Source: Halobacteriales archaeon QH_8_64_26 (GTDB lineage Archaea > Halobacteriota > Halobacteria > Halobacteriales > Halococcaceae). Taken from it: a stretch of 34,484 bases of DNA. The position numbers and the translations under genes were made by a program. The notes below the pieces were generated by a model that was given only the letters and a program-made list of their open reading frames with translations, ran no database searches and was not told where the DNA came from. Shown piece after piece: positions 23,615-33,299 of this stretch; positions within the stretch are counted from its first letter, which is position 1, and every line of letters begins with the position of its first letter. The stretch is taken from NCBI GenBank assembly GCA_003021725.1, contig PXRA01000050.1:1-34484 (forward strand). Reading direction: 5' to 3'.

Positions 23615-23932
23615 TCAGGAAGGCATTGGACAGAGGCTCGCGGTCAGGACGACGGTTTCCTTAGTGTCGTTGCGCGCGCCGTGGCTCGCGCCCCGCTCGT
23701 GGTGGATGACGCCCGGCGCGTCGATAACCTCCTCCTCGCCCTCTCGAATTACCGTCACGGCCCCCTCGAGGACGTGAAAGACGTTCGTCGAGCCCTCGTG
23801 TTCGTGGGAAGCGAGTTCCCCGCCGGGACCGATCGCGAAGACCTTGAGGAGCACATCGTCGCTGACGACGAACTCCTCGTCGGCGACCTCGCCGTCGTCT
23901 ACCTCGGGCACCGAATAGCGATCGAGCGTCAT
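23615..23932 (-). CDS. Cupin-domain protein
   Basis: The 105-aa protein is a single small cupin barrel. Motif 1 reads PGGELASHEHEGSTNVFHVLEG, with two His and a later Glu as candidate metal ligands, and motif 2 is APGVIHHERGASHGARN with further His. This suggests a metal-binding sensor, isomerase or dioxygenase-like role, but no substrate can be named. A TATA-like CTAAACC about 29 bp upstream supports ATG 23932. It is divergent from the aldo/keto reductase. Confidence 0.85.
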   Translation of the reverse strand: MTLDRYSVPEVDDGEVADEEFVVSDDVLLKVFAIGPGGELASHEHEGSTNVFHVLEGAVTVIREGEEEVIDAPGVIHHERGASHGARNDTKETVVLTASLCPMPS

Positions 23933-24046
23933 ACAACGGGGGAAATACCGGCGAGGGTTTAGCCGTTGGGAACCACACGCGGGTTCGTTCGTGTTCGTTC
24001 TCGCCGCAAGCGTGAGCTATAGCAGGCCCGACCGATAGTAACGAGT

Positions 24047-24862
24047 GTGGAGTACATCACTGTTCAGGACACCGAAATCCCGGTACTCGGCCTCGGGACG
24101 TGGCGGATGCGCGGACCCGAATGCAGGCAAGCGGTTCGGACAGCGCTCGATCTCGGATACCGACACGTCGATACCGCACAGGCCTACAGGAACGAACGCG
24201 AGGTCGGGGCGGCGATCAAGGAATCCGGGGTCGATCGCGAGGACCTCTTTCTCGCCACGAAACTCGACTGGTCGAACCGCGATCGGGCGAGCGTCCACCG
24301 ATCGACGCAAGCGAGCCTGAACAAGCTCCAGACCGACGCCGTCGATCTCCTGTTGATCCACCAGCGCAACCTCCGGACACCCCTGGAAGAGACCCTCGGC
24401 GCGATGGCCGAACTCCGGGAGGAAGGACTGGTCCGACATATCGGCGTGAGTAACTTCTCGGTCGAGCGCCTCGATCACGCCCGACAACTCGCCGACGCGC
24501 CGGTTTTCACTGACCAAGTCCAGTATCACCCCTTCTGGGATCAGCGCGACCTGCTCGAATACTGTCGGATTCACGACGTCCTGCTCACGGCCTACTCCCC
24601 GCTGGCCCATGGGGGCGCGCTCGGCGACGATCTGCTCCGGTCGGTTGGCACGCGACACGGAAAGACGCCCGCACAGGTCGCGCTGCGGTGGCTCGTCCAA
24701 CAGGAGGGCGTCGCAACGATCCCGAAATCGACGAGCCGTGAGCACTTGGAGAGCAATCTCGCGGTCTTCGACTTCGAGCTGACCGATCGAGAGATGCGGG
24801 CGATCCGGCGGCCGTCGAGAGCGCGGACGGCGGCTCACTTCGTTCGCGGCCGGCTATCCTAA
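24047..24862 (+). CDS. Aldo/keto reductase
   Basis: The 271-aa protein is a compact NAD(P)H-dependent aldo/keto reductase with the full catalytic tetrad: Asp42 and Tyr47 in GYRHVDTAQAYRNE, Lys72 in LATKLDW and His105 in LLLIHQRN. GVSNF and IPKSTS near the end are also standard family motifs. GTG 24047 begins the conserved fold directly, and a TATA-like CTATAG at 24016-24021 is nearly 30 bp upstream. Closest in layout to the 2,5-diketogluconate reductase group; physiological substrate unknown. Confidence 0.88.
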   Translation: MEYITVQDTEIPVLGLGTWRMRGPECRQAVRTALDLGYRHVDTAQAYRNEREVGAAIKESGVDREDLFLATKLDWSNRDRASVHRSTQASLNKLQTDAVDLLLIHQRNLRTPLEETLGAMAELREEGLVRHIGVSNFSVERLDHARQLADAPVFTDQVQYHPFWDQRDLLEYCRIHDVLLTAYSPLAHGGALGDDLLRSVGTRHGKTPAQVALRWLVQQEGVATIPKSTSREHLESNLAVFDFELTDREMRAIRRPSRARTAAHFVRGRLS

Positions 24863-24959
24863 CCGTGGATGAAAGCCGAAGAAAGGTCGCATCGTCGGCC
24901 GCGGAGGGGTCATCGCGCTACCGGTTAACACAAGACCGGGGTGGGCATACGGAGATGAT

Positions 24960-25682
24960 ATGGCAACCGAACTCGGCGAAGGGGTCTGGTGGCTCGATCT
25001 CGGCGGCGTGAACGCGTACCTAGTCGATGACCCCGGAAGCGGGGGGAACGGTGGTGGCTCGGAAGAGGAGAGCTTGACCCTGATCGATGCGGGCACGCCG
25101 CGGGACACCGGGACGATCGCGCGGGGCATCAACGAGGCGGGCTACTCGCTTTCGGACGTCGAGCGGGTGTTGATCACTCACTACGACATGGATCACGTCG
25201 GCGCGCTCGCGGGACTGAGCGGGCTCGACGCTCCGGTCTCGGTCGGGGCGGCCGACGCCGGATTGCTGCGCGGCGAGCATCCCCACTGGGCCAACCGGAA
25301 AGGAGCCTTCCAGCTCCTCACCGACCCGTTGGTAGAGGAGCCCGACCTCGTTATCGAGCCGATCGAGGACGGCGTCGAGATCGGGGGCTTTCGGGCCTAT
25401 CACACGCCGGGACACACCCCCGGCCACGTCGCCTACGTCAATGAGGGGCGCTCGGCAGCCTTTCTCGGCGATCTGGTGATGGAATCGGATGGCGAGTTGC
25501 GCCCTTCACCGTGGTTCCTCAGCTACGATACCGGCGAAGTGGCCGGCAGCATCGCGGCGCTCGCGAACCGATTGGGCGAGTTCGAGGTCTGCGGGATGGG
25601 CCACGGCGTGCCGTTCGTCCGGGGCGGCAGCGACCGGCTGCGCGAGTGCGCCGACGGGATACGAAACGGCGACGGCGAGTAG
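24960..25682 (+). CDS. MBL-fold metallo-hydrolase
   Basis: The 240-aa protein has the metallo-beta-lactamase fold: HYDMDH (His74, Asp78, His79; the usual HxHxDH with Tyr-Asp in place of one His position), then HTPGHTPGHVAYV and FLGDLVME supplying the later His and Asp ligands, and a final GMGHGVP. The first HxHxDH position pair is HxDxDH, which occurs in some subgroups. An acidic Gly/Ser-rich loop is inserted near residue 26. A TATA-like GGTTAACAC lies about 30 bp before the ATG. Substrate unknown; glyoxalase-II-like hydrolases are the nearest broad group. Confidence 0.85.
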   Translation: MATELGEGVWWLDLGGVNAYLVDDPGSGGNGGGSEEESLTLIDAGTPRDTGTIARGINEAGYSLSDVERVLITHYDMDHVGALAGLSGLDAPVSVGAADAGLLRGEHPHWANRKGAFQLLTDPLVEEPDLVIEPIEDGVEIGGFRAYHTPGHTPGHVAYVNEGRSAAFLGDLVMESDGELRPSPWFLSYDTGEVAGSIAALANRLGEFEVCGMGHGVPFVRGGSDRLRECADGIRNGDGE

Positions 25683-25766
25683 CCGGCGGACGCGAGCGAA
25701 GGGAAGCGAATCGAACCGGACGGTTGGGCTCCTATCCGTGCCCTTAGGGAGGCGGCGAACCGACCT

Positions 25767-26159
25767 ATGGATATGGCAGAACGGGCACTCCCGACCGGCT
25801 GGCAGGAACTCGACGACGCCGATCACGACGCCACTCGGTACAACCCACAGCCGGTCAGCCGCTTCGAGCACGCCGAGACAGGAGTCGGAATCCGGCTGTC
25901 GCCGGCCGAGCCGAGCACCGGGACCGGCGGCGGCACTGGACCCAATGGCGAAAGCGAGAACGAATACCAGGTGAGCGTCGGCGCGGACGGAGCGGGCGAC
26001 CCAGGCGAGATGGACGGGCTAGCCGACGCGTCCGATCACGCCGACGCGCTCGGGACCGCCCGGGAGTTCATGGAGCGCTACAACGGGCACTGTCTCAACG
26101 GAGAGGGAGATCTCGACGATATACTGGCCGAGTACGAGGAAAGCGAACAACGAGCATAA
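25767..26159 (+). CDS. Conserved acidic haloarchaeal protein, unknown function
   Basis: The 130-aa acidic protein has a conserved-looking N-terminus (LPTGWQELDDADHDATRYNP) and a C-terminal helix (ALGTAREFMERYNGHCLNGEGDLDDILAEYEE), joined by a Gly/Thr/Asn-rich linker at about residues 50-65. No known domain is recognised. ATG 25767 is used; ATG 25773 is equally possible. A GGAGG lies 14 bases upstream. It converges with the DUF7126 gene. Confidence 0.7.
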   Translation: MDMAERALPTGWQELDDADHDATRYNPQPVSRFEHAETGVGIRLSPAEPSTGTGGGTGPNGESENEYQVSVGADGAGDPGEMDGLADASDHADALGTAREFMERYNGHCLNGEGDLDDILAEYEESEQRA

Positions 26160-26210
26160 GAAGCGAACCACGCGAAGGGGGCAGTAGCGGGCTGATCCTC
26201 CCCTTTCAGT

Positions 26211-26576
26211 TCAGGCGGCCAGTTCTTCGGCGACGACGACAGGCCCTAAGAGGTCGGGATCGACCATGAGGTCGGTCTGTCGGCTCGCGAACTCCGGCAG
26301 CGACCGGCGAGCGTAGATCACGACCTGCAGGTCGGGATTGCACTCCTTCGCGATCGGGATCGCGGTTGCTTCCTCGATGTCGGTGAGGACGAACAGCGAG
26401 CACTCGGTGATCCCCGCGTTCTTCAAGGCCTCGCGGCTGGGGATACCCTCGACCCGCTCGATCTCGATTCCCTGTCCGGCGAGGGCCTTGCTCAACCCCT
26501 CTTCGTCGGGACCGGCGAGGACGGCTCGTTGGATCGTGGCCTCACCGGTAGTCGTATCGGTGGTTCTCTCGGTCAT
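26211..26576 (-). CDS. DUF7126-family protein, last gene of the pyrG-guaAb operon
   Basis: The 121-aa protein has a Rossmann-like alternation (AVLAGPDEEGLSKALAGQGIEIERVEG, then LFVLTDIEEATAIPIAKECNPDLQVVIYA), reminiscent of NAD-binding or TrkA-N-like domains. It follows guaAb by 7 bp and is conserved in that position in other haloarchaea (DUF7126, from memory), sometimes mislabelled as CTP synthetase. A regulatory role in purine/pyrimidine synthesis is a reasonable inference but unproven. Confidence 0.78.
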   Translation of the reverse strand: MTERTTDTTTGEATIQRAVLAGPDEEGLSKALAGQGIEIERVEGIPSREALKNAGITECSLFVLTDIEEATAIPIAKECNPDLQVVIYARRSLPEFASRQTDLMVDPDLLGPVVVAEELAA

Positions 26577-26583
26577 CGGATGA

Positions 26584-27497
26584 TCACTCGTACTCGATCG
26601 TCGCGGGCGGTTTGTGCGTCACGTCATAGACCACGCGGGCCACGTCGGGATGGGCGCTCGTGATCCGGCTCTGGACCCGCTGGAGGGTCTCCCAGGGCAG
26701 CTCCTGGGCGCGGGCGGTCATGCCGTCGCGGCTCTCGACCGACCGGACGGCGACGATCCAACCATGGACCCGGTTGTCGCCTTTCACTCCGGTGCCCTTC
26801 CCGATCACGGCCGCGAGTGCCTGCCAGGGCTCGTGTTCTTCTAACTCCTCGCGCACGACCGTATCGGCCGCCCGCGCCACCTCGAGTTTCTCCTCGGTGA
26901 CTTCCCCCAGTACGCGGACCGCCAGTCCCGGTCCGGGGAAGGGCATCCGTTCGGCGATCAGTTCCTCCAGATCGAGCGCGCGGGCAACCTCGCGGACCTC
27001 GTCCTTGTAGAGCTCGCGTACCGGCTCGACGATGCCCTCGAAGTCCACTCGCTCGGGCAACCCGCCGACGTTGTGGTGGGATTTGATGCCCCCCTCCGAT
27101 TCGATCCGGTCGGGGTAGATCGTTCCCTGAACCAGATAGTCGGCCTCGATCGCACGGGCCTCGCGCTCGAACTCGCGGACGAACGCCTCACCGATGACGT
27201 GGCGTTTCTCTTCGGGATCGGTGACCCCCGCAAGCGCATCGAGAAAGCGCTCGCGGGCGTCGACGATCTCCAGGCCTTCCATGTACCCGAAGGTAGCCTC
27301 GATTTCCGTGGTTTCCTCGGCGCGCATGAGCCCGGTATCGACGTATACCGGCCTCAGGCGGTCGCCGATCGCTTCATAGGCCAGCGCGGCGGTGACAGAG
27401 GAATCGACGCCGCCCGAAAGCGCGATGACCGCGCGGCCGTCACCGACCGATTCGCGGATCTCCGCGACGGCACTCTCGGCGAACGCCTCGGGATCGT

Positions 27498-27501
<4 letters not shown>
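26584..27501 (-). CDS. guaAb: GMP synthase subunit B (ATP pyrophosphatase)
   Basis: This subunit adenylylates XMP and, with ammonia from the separate glutaminase subunit, makes GMP. The 305-aa protein has the PP-loop SGGVDSS (residues 29-35), [23 protein letters not shown] and the C-terminal dimerisation domain ([33 protein letters not shown]). The amidotransferase domain is absent, as usual in archaea, where GMP synthase is split. Its ATG overlaps the pyrG stop (ATGA), indicating translational coupling. Intact in this window, unlike pyrG. Confidence 0.93.
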
Positions 27502-29310
<1,809 letters not shown>

Positions 29311-29313
29311 CTA

Positions 29314-29389
29314 CCCTAAAAGGAGAAGGGGGACCTGCTCTCGCAGGCCTCGAAGGCATACGCTCATGGGCAGTCTTCAGTACTGGAGG
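29314..29389 (+). promoter_or_regulatory. Promoter and leader of the zinc-finger microprotein
   Basis: CCCTAAAAGG at 29314-29323 resembles a TATA box. About 70 bp later GGAGG (29385-29389) lies 7 bases before the ATG at 29397, a leadered gene with a real SD. The presumed leader contains the short hairpin CCTGC-TCTC-GCAGG (29334-29347). Confidence 0.4.
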
Positions 29390-29396
29390 CAAACAG

Positions 29397-29519
29397 ATGG
29401 CAGAGTGTACGGTATGTGGCAAGGAGCTCGAAGCGGACCTGATGACCGAGGAGTTAGAAGAGGACGACGGGACGGTCTACCTGTGTTGTCCACTGTGTAG
29501 GGACGAGTACTCGGGTTGA
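29397..29519 (+). CDS. Zinc-finger microprotein (TRASH-like)
   Basis: The 40-aa protein holds CTVCGKE near the N-terminus and CCPLCRDEY near the C-terminus, spacing consistent with a single treble-clef or TRASH-like zinc site. An SD (GGAGG) 7 bases upstream decides the start; the longer open frame before it is basic and low-complexity. Small proteins of this type are widespread in haloarchaea and may act in metal handling or regulation. It is divergent from pyrG and converges with the alpha/beta hydrolase. Confidence 0.68.
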   Translation: MAECTVCGKELEADLMTEELEEDDGTVYLCCPLCRDEYSG

Positions 29520-29588
29520 TCCCGAGAGAACCAGGGAGGCCACTGAAACCCGAAGCGTAAACAACGGATGGGCGACGGCCGTCGGTCC

Positions 29589-30305
29589 TTAGCGTACTTC
29601 CTCGGCGAGAAAGGACGCGACCGCCGTCGCTACTTTCTGTACCTGCCCGACGAAGAAGTGATCGGCCGGGATCGCCTCGACCGCGACCCCGCGCTCGCGG
29701 GCGCGCTCGACGACCGGCCCCCAATCTGCGGTCGTATCGCGCTCGCCGTAGCAGACCTGCGTCGGACGGTCGATTCCGTCGAGCGCCGCGACCGCGTCGC
29801 CGGCGTAGTCGGTCCTCGAACCCCCTCGATCGGGCGCGAGAACGCTCACCGCGCGTGGTGCTTCGGGAGCGTCGTCGATCTCGCCGACGGCACACAGCGC
29901 TATCGTCGCGCCGAAGCTGTACCCGAACAGTCCCACCGACTCGTAGCGCTCGCTCGCCCACCGCAGCGCGTTTCGCGTGTCGAGACGCTCGCCGTCGCCC
30001 TCGTCCCAGAAACCGTAATCGAAGCGCAGACAACTCACGCCCCGTTCGCCGAGGGCCGCCGAGACGGCCCCGAGCCGGGAGTCGGCACGTGTCCCGCCGT
30101 GTTGGGGGTGGGGCGGACAGGCGATGACGACGGCCTCTCGCTCGCCGGGCGCGGGCTCGGCGGCCCGATCGAGGGTGCCCCGGGCGTCCCGTGCGCCAGG
30201 GACGAGGACCGTCTCGATTCTCTTCTCCCCGTCCTCGCCCGCGTTTCCGTCGGTCCTCTCGTCGGCTCCGTTTCCGTCTCCCTCCTTACCCCGGTTCCGG
30301 TTCAT
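29589..30305 (-). CDS. Alpha/beta hydrolase (dienelactone hydrolase-like)
   Basis: The 238-aa protein shows a serine hydrolase fold: PPHPQHGGTRADSRLG near the N-terminus (oxyanion loop), nucleophile Ser in GLFGYSFGATIAL, a later Asp in CYGERDTTADWG and the catalytic His in IPADHFF. The first 30 residues are charged and variable, so a start slightly downstream is possible. The minus-strand reading of TTTAAG at 30328-30333 lies about 26 bp before ATG 30305 and can serve as TATA. Substrate unknown. Confidence 0.82.
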   Translation of the reverse strand: MNRNRGKEGDGNGADERTDGNAGEDGEKRIETVLVPGARDARGTLDRAAEPAPGEREAVVIACPPHPQHGGTRADSRLGAVSAALGERGVSCLRFDYGFWDEGDGERLDTRNALRWASERYESVGLFGYSFGATIALCAVGEIDDAPEAPRAVSVLAPDRGGSRTDYAGDAVAALDGIDRPTQVCYGERDTTADWGPVVERARERGVAVEAIPADHFFVGQVQKVATAVASFLAEEVR

Positions 30306-30327
30306 GCGCGTCGTAAGCGCGAGAGCG

Positions 30328-30333
30328 TTTAAG
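30328..30333. promoter_or_regulatory. TATA element shared by two divergent leaderless genes
   Basis: TTTAAG is nearly self-complementary and lies midway between ATG 30359 (plus, pspA) and ATG 30305 (minus, hydrolase): 28-29 and 25-26 bp from its centre. No other TATA-like site is present in this 53-bp gap. Confidence 0.5.
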
Positions 30334-30358
30334 GGTCCCCGGACGCTAGAGCGGAGCC

Positions 30359-31204
30359 ATGGGAGTCCTCTCGCGGATGTCGTACGTGGTTCGTTCGAAG
30401 CTCAACGCGGTCCTCAATCGCGCCGAGGATCCGAACGAGGCGCTCGATTACTCCTACGAGCAGCTCCGCGACCAGCTGCAGGACGTCAAACAGGGAATCG
30501 CCGACCTCACGACCCAGAAAAAGCGTTTGGAGATCCAGAAGCGCCGGCTCGAAGAGAACGTCCAGAAACACAACGAACAAGCCAGGGAGGCAATGGCCCA
30601 GGACCGCGAGGACCTGGCCCGCAGAGCCTTGGAGAAAAAGAACGACAAACTCGGGCAGGTCGAGGACCTGGAGGCCCAGATCGCGGATCTCCAGGGGACC
30701 CAGGACAACTTAGTCGAGAAGAAAAACACCCTCCAGAGCCGGATCGAGGAGTTCCGCACCAAAAAAGAGACCACGAAGGCGCGCTACGAGGCCGCCCAGG
30801 CGAGTACCCAAGTCTCGGAGGCGATGACCGGTGCGGGCGATGAGATGGAGGACGTCGGCCGGTCGATCGAGCGCGCGACCGAGCAAACCCAGGACATGGA
30901 AGCCCGGGCGGAGGCAATGGACGAACTCGAGGAGTCCGGCGCGTTCGATGACGCCCTCTCCGACGAGGACCAACTCGACCGGGAACTCGACGAGATGCGC
31001 TCGGACAGCGAGGTCGAAGCCGAACTCGACCAGCTCCGCGAGAAATCGGATAACGAAGCGAGCGACGGCGCGAGCAGCGAGACGACGACCGATAGCGAAC
31101 TCGAAGCGACGGGCGATGGGGGAACCGACGACGGGAGCAGCGAGGGGGCGGCCGACCCCGAGGTCGAAGCCGAACTCGAAGAGCTGCGCGACGAGGACAA
31201 CTGA
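30359..31204 (+). CDS. pspA: PspA/IM30 family protein
   Basis: PspA-type proteins bind and protect the membrane under stress and form helical ESCRT-like polymers. The 281-aa protein starts with an amphipathic N-terminal helix (MGVLSRMSYVVRSKLNAVLN) and a conserved AEDPNEALDYSYEQL segment, followed by long coiled-coil helices to about residue 185. The remaining 95 residues are acidic and low-complexity, and include two similar copies of a short unit (SEVEAELDQLREK and PEVEAELEELRDE). Complete coiled-coil core; identification firm. It shares a bidirectional TATA with the hydrolase. Confidence 0.9.
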   Translation: MGVLSRMSYVVRSKLNAVLNRAEDPNEALDYSYEQLRDQLQDVKQGIADLTTQKKRLEIQKRRLEENVQKHNEQAREAMAQDREDLARRALEKKNDKLGQVEDLEAQIADLQGTQDNLVEKKNTLQSRIEEFRTKKETTKARYEAAQASTQVSEAMTGAGDEMEDVGRSIERATEQTQDMEARAEAMDELEESGAFDDALSDEDQLDRELDEMRSDSEVEAELDQLREKSDNEASDGASSETTTDSELEATGDGGTDDGSSEGAADPEVEAELEELRDEDN

Positions 31205-31250
31205 GCGGCGGAGACGGAAACCGAGGGGAAGGGAATCAGGCGTAGCCGCC

Positions 31251-31649
31251 TCAGGGTTCGAGTTCCGAGAGGTCGGTAGCGGCTTCGAGCGCGTCGAGGG
31301 TGGCGTACCACGCGCCGCGCACGCCGTCAGTGTCGTTCACCACCGGGCGGTCGAGCGGGGTGAGATCGCCCAATCGGAAGACCATCGCCGTCTCGTCGCT
31401 CGATCGCGAGCCGATCAGCCGGTCGAACCAGTCGATGTCGGCATGCGAGCCCCCGTCCTCGAACCGGTCCTCGATCGGCGCGTAGTGGGTGATCGCGCTC
31501 TGGGGCGCGGTTCGGTAGAGCGCGAGGTAAGAAGCAGGCTCGGTGGCTCGCTCGTAGGAGATCGGGGACGGATAGAAGCCGTGGTGGCGGGCGATGTCGA
31601 ACGTCTCGTCGACGACCGCGACGATCATCACTCGTTCGTCGTCGTTCAT
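31251..31649 (-). CDS. Conserved haloarchaeal protein, unknown function
   Basis: The 132-aa soluble, acidic protein has ordered alpha/beta composition without a recognised motif (MIVAVVDETFDIARHHGFYPSPISYERAT, then an AITHYAPIEDRF segment). Length and composition are typical of small haloarchaeal hypothetical proteins. It converges with pspA, with 46 bp between stops. Confidence 0.7.
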   Translation of the reverse strand: MNDDERVMIVAVVDETFDIARHHGFYPSPISYERATEPASYLALYRTAPQSAITHYAPIEDRFEDGGSHADIDWFDRLIGSRSSDETAMVFRLGDLTPLDRPVVNDTDGVRGAWYATLDALEAATDLSELEP

Positions 31650-31735
31650 ACCCCGGCTGCGTAGCGGTCGGCAAAGAGCCGTTCCCTACGACCGATGGGC
31701 GACCGAGACAAGTCCCGAAGCGGCCGTCGGCTCGT

Positions 31736-31747
31736 CGGTGATCACCG
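31736..31747. repeat. 12-bp perfect palindrome
   Basis: CGGTGATCACCG is self-complementary. It lies in the 224-bp gap between the minus gene starting at 31649 and the minus gene ending at 31874, about 90 bp upstream of the former, so it could be an operator; no other feature was found in the gap. Confidence 0.3.
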
Positions 31748-31873
31748 GTTGGTATCGAGCGACGGAAGCCAAGCACCCTGGATGCAGTTATCACACTCGC
31801 CCGCCGACGTATCACGAGCGAACGGACGGGTTTCTGGCTCCTCGGCGGTGATCCCCCTAGGATCGGGGTCGAG

Positions 31874-32161
31874 TTACGCCGGCGGATCGGGCAGCCGATA
31901 CCAGGCGAGGACGCCGAGCGCGAGTGCAACGGACAACGCGAGCACCGCGACCGCGAGGAAGGCGATCCCGACGCCGGGGCCGATCGCCACGGTCATCGGC
32001 GGAATCGCCGCTTCGAGCCGGCCGAGCGCGGCCCCGATCCCATCGAAGCCGACAGCACCGATCAGGACCATCCCGGCAGCCACCAACTGTCCGAGGGTTC
32101 CGAGCCGATCGCCGGTCGACGGTTCATCGGAATCGTCCTCGCCGCCGAAAAGCCAGTCCAT
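31874..32161 (-). CDS. Small membrane protein with two helices
   Basis: The 95-aa protein has an acidic N-terminus (MDWLFGGEDDSDEPSTGDRL) and two hydrophobic helices (about 24-46 and 58-88), ending in WYRLPDPPA. Typical haloarchaeal small membrane protein of unknown function. No partner gene is obvious; ATG 32161 is the natural start. Confidence 0.68.
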   Translation of the reverse strand: MDWLFGGEDDSDEPSTGDRLGTLGQLVAAGMVLIGAVGFDGIGAALGRLEAAIPPMTVAIGPGVGIAFLAVAVLALSVALALGVLAWYRLPDPPA

Positions 32162-32228
32162 ATGTACTAGCTCTTAGCGAAGCTACATTACTGTTGTGCG
32201 CGATAGGATCCGAACTGGCGGCCCGCCA

Positions 32229-32264
32229 TTGCCTATTCGTCGGGATAACTCGGTTCGTTTGGCC
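32229..32264 (-). pseudogene. Remnant of a duplicated MBL hydrolase 3' end
   Basis: This stretch closely matches the last 35 bases of the MBL hydrolase gene at 32373. Read on the minus strand it gives NEPSYPDE followed by a stop, against HEPKYPDE and stop in the intact gene. The frame is closed by a stop codon 14 codons upstream, so nothing functional remains. Confidence 0.5.
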
Positions 32265-32372
32265 GCGCACCCTTTCGTTAGCCCCGCTCACTCGTGGAAC
32301 CCGCTCGCTTAGGGGGCCAGCAAAAGTCTGTAGCAAAACCTCACCGTTGCCGTATACTGGTGAGCGCTCGTG

Positions 32373-32984
32373 TTACTCGTCGGGGTACTTCGGTTCGTGT
32401 TCGGCCGCCCGCTCCAGGGCCGTCTCGATTACGTCCCGGACGTCGCCGTGGAACTCCTCGCCGTGGCCCGCGTACATGTTCGAAACGCCCTCGGGCAGCC
32501 GATCGAGGATGGTCTCGATCGACTCGACGAGCCGCTTTCTGGACTGGCCAGCCATGTCCGTCCGGCCGAAGCTGCCGTACTCGAACGCGCCGTCGTCATG
32601 CACCACCACGTCGCCGGAGAAGATCGTCGCCTCCGAGACCAGTGAGACGTGATCGTCGGCGTGGCCGGGCGTATGGATTACCTCGAATTCCTCCGCGCCG
32701 ATCGCGAGGGAGTCGCCGTCCGCGATCTCCTCGGTGCGTCGGGGGTAGGAATCGTAGCAGTAGAGATCGGCATCGAAGCGATCAAGCACCTGCTCCAACT
32801 GGCCGACGTGATCGCCGTGCTGGTGGGTAAGGACAACGCGATCGAGTTCGTCGGTCCGCTCGGCGATGACGTCGACGACACCGGACATCGCGCCGGCGTC
32901 GACCAGCGTAGGCACCTCGCCCGGGGCGAGAAAGGCGTTGCAGGTGAACGTATCGGCCGCGGCGGTCACGTTGTGAACGTCCAT
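32373..32984 (-). CDS. MBL-fold metallo-hydrolase (glyoxalase II-like)
   Basis: The 203-aa protein has the complete metallo-beta-lactamase metal signature HQHGDH (His54, His56, Asp58, His59), then HTPGHADDH, IFSGDVVV and the final MYAGHGE, so both metal sites are intact. This distinguishes it from the other MBL gene in the window, which has HxDxDH. It is a compact member with glyoxalase-II-like architecture; substrate unknown. ATG 32984 starts the fold directly. Its 3' end is the source, or sibling, of the remnant at 32229. Confidence 0.87.
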   Translation of the reverse strand: MDVHNVTAAADTFTCNAFLAPGEVPTLVDAGAMSGVVDVIAERTDELDRVVLTHQHGDHVGQLEQVLDRFDADLYCYDSYPRRTEEIADGDSLAIGAEEFEVIHTPGHADDHVSLVSEATIFSGDVVVHDDGAFEYGSFGRTDMAGQSRKRLVESIETILDRLPEGVSNMYAGHGEEFHGDVRDVIETALERAAEHEPKYPDE

Positions 32985-33104
32985 ACTCGATCGGTCGATC
33001 GCGGGACGCTTAGTTCACCGGGCTGTTCTCGGGCTACCGGAACCGAGAGGGGTTGCTAACGAGCGAACCTTTTTTGATGACATCTCCTGTAGAAGGGAGT
33101 GACC

Positions 33105-33275
33105 ATGGGCTTCGGGAGCTATGACGAATCCGAGCAGGGAGACCAGGACGTCGACTTCGACGAGGAAGACGGCGTGCAGACGACCGAAAACGACCACGAC
33201 GGCGAAGTCAACTTCGAGTTCACCGCCTCGAACGACGAACTGCTCGATCGCCTCGAAGACATCAAAGGCGACTGA
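33105..33275 (+). CDS. DUF5786 family protein
   Basis: The 56-aa, very acidic protein matches DUF5786 of haloarchaea: MGFGSYDESEQ at the start and FTASNDELLDRLEDIK at the end, with an Asp/Glu-rich centre. Function is unknown; its constancy across haloarchaea suggests a housekeeping role. A purine-rich GGGAGTGA lies a few bases before the ATG and a T-run (33070-33075) about 30 bp upstream may be part of its promoter. The DUF99 gene follows after 24 bp. Confidence 0.85.
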   Translation: MGFGSYDESEQGDQDVDFDEEDGVQTTENDHDGEVNFEFTASNDELLDRLEDIKGD

Positions 33276-33299
33276 CCGGATCGCCGTGAATCGATCGTC

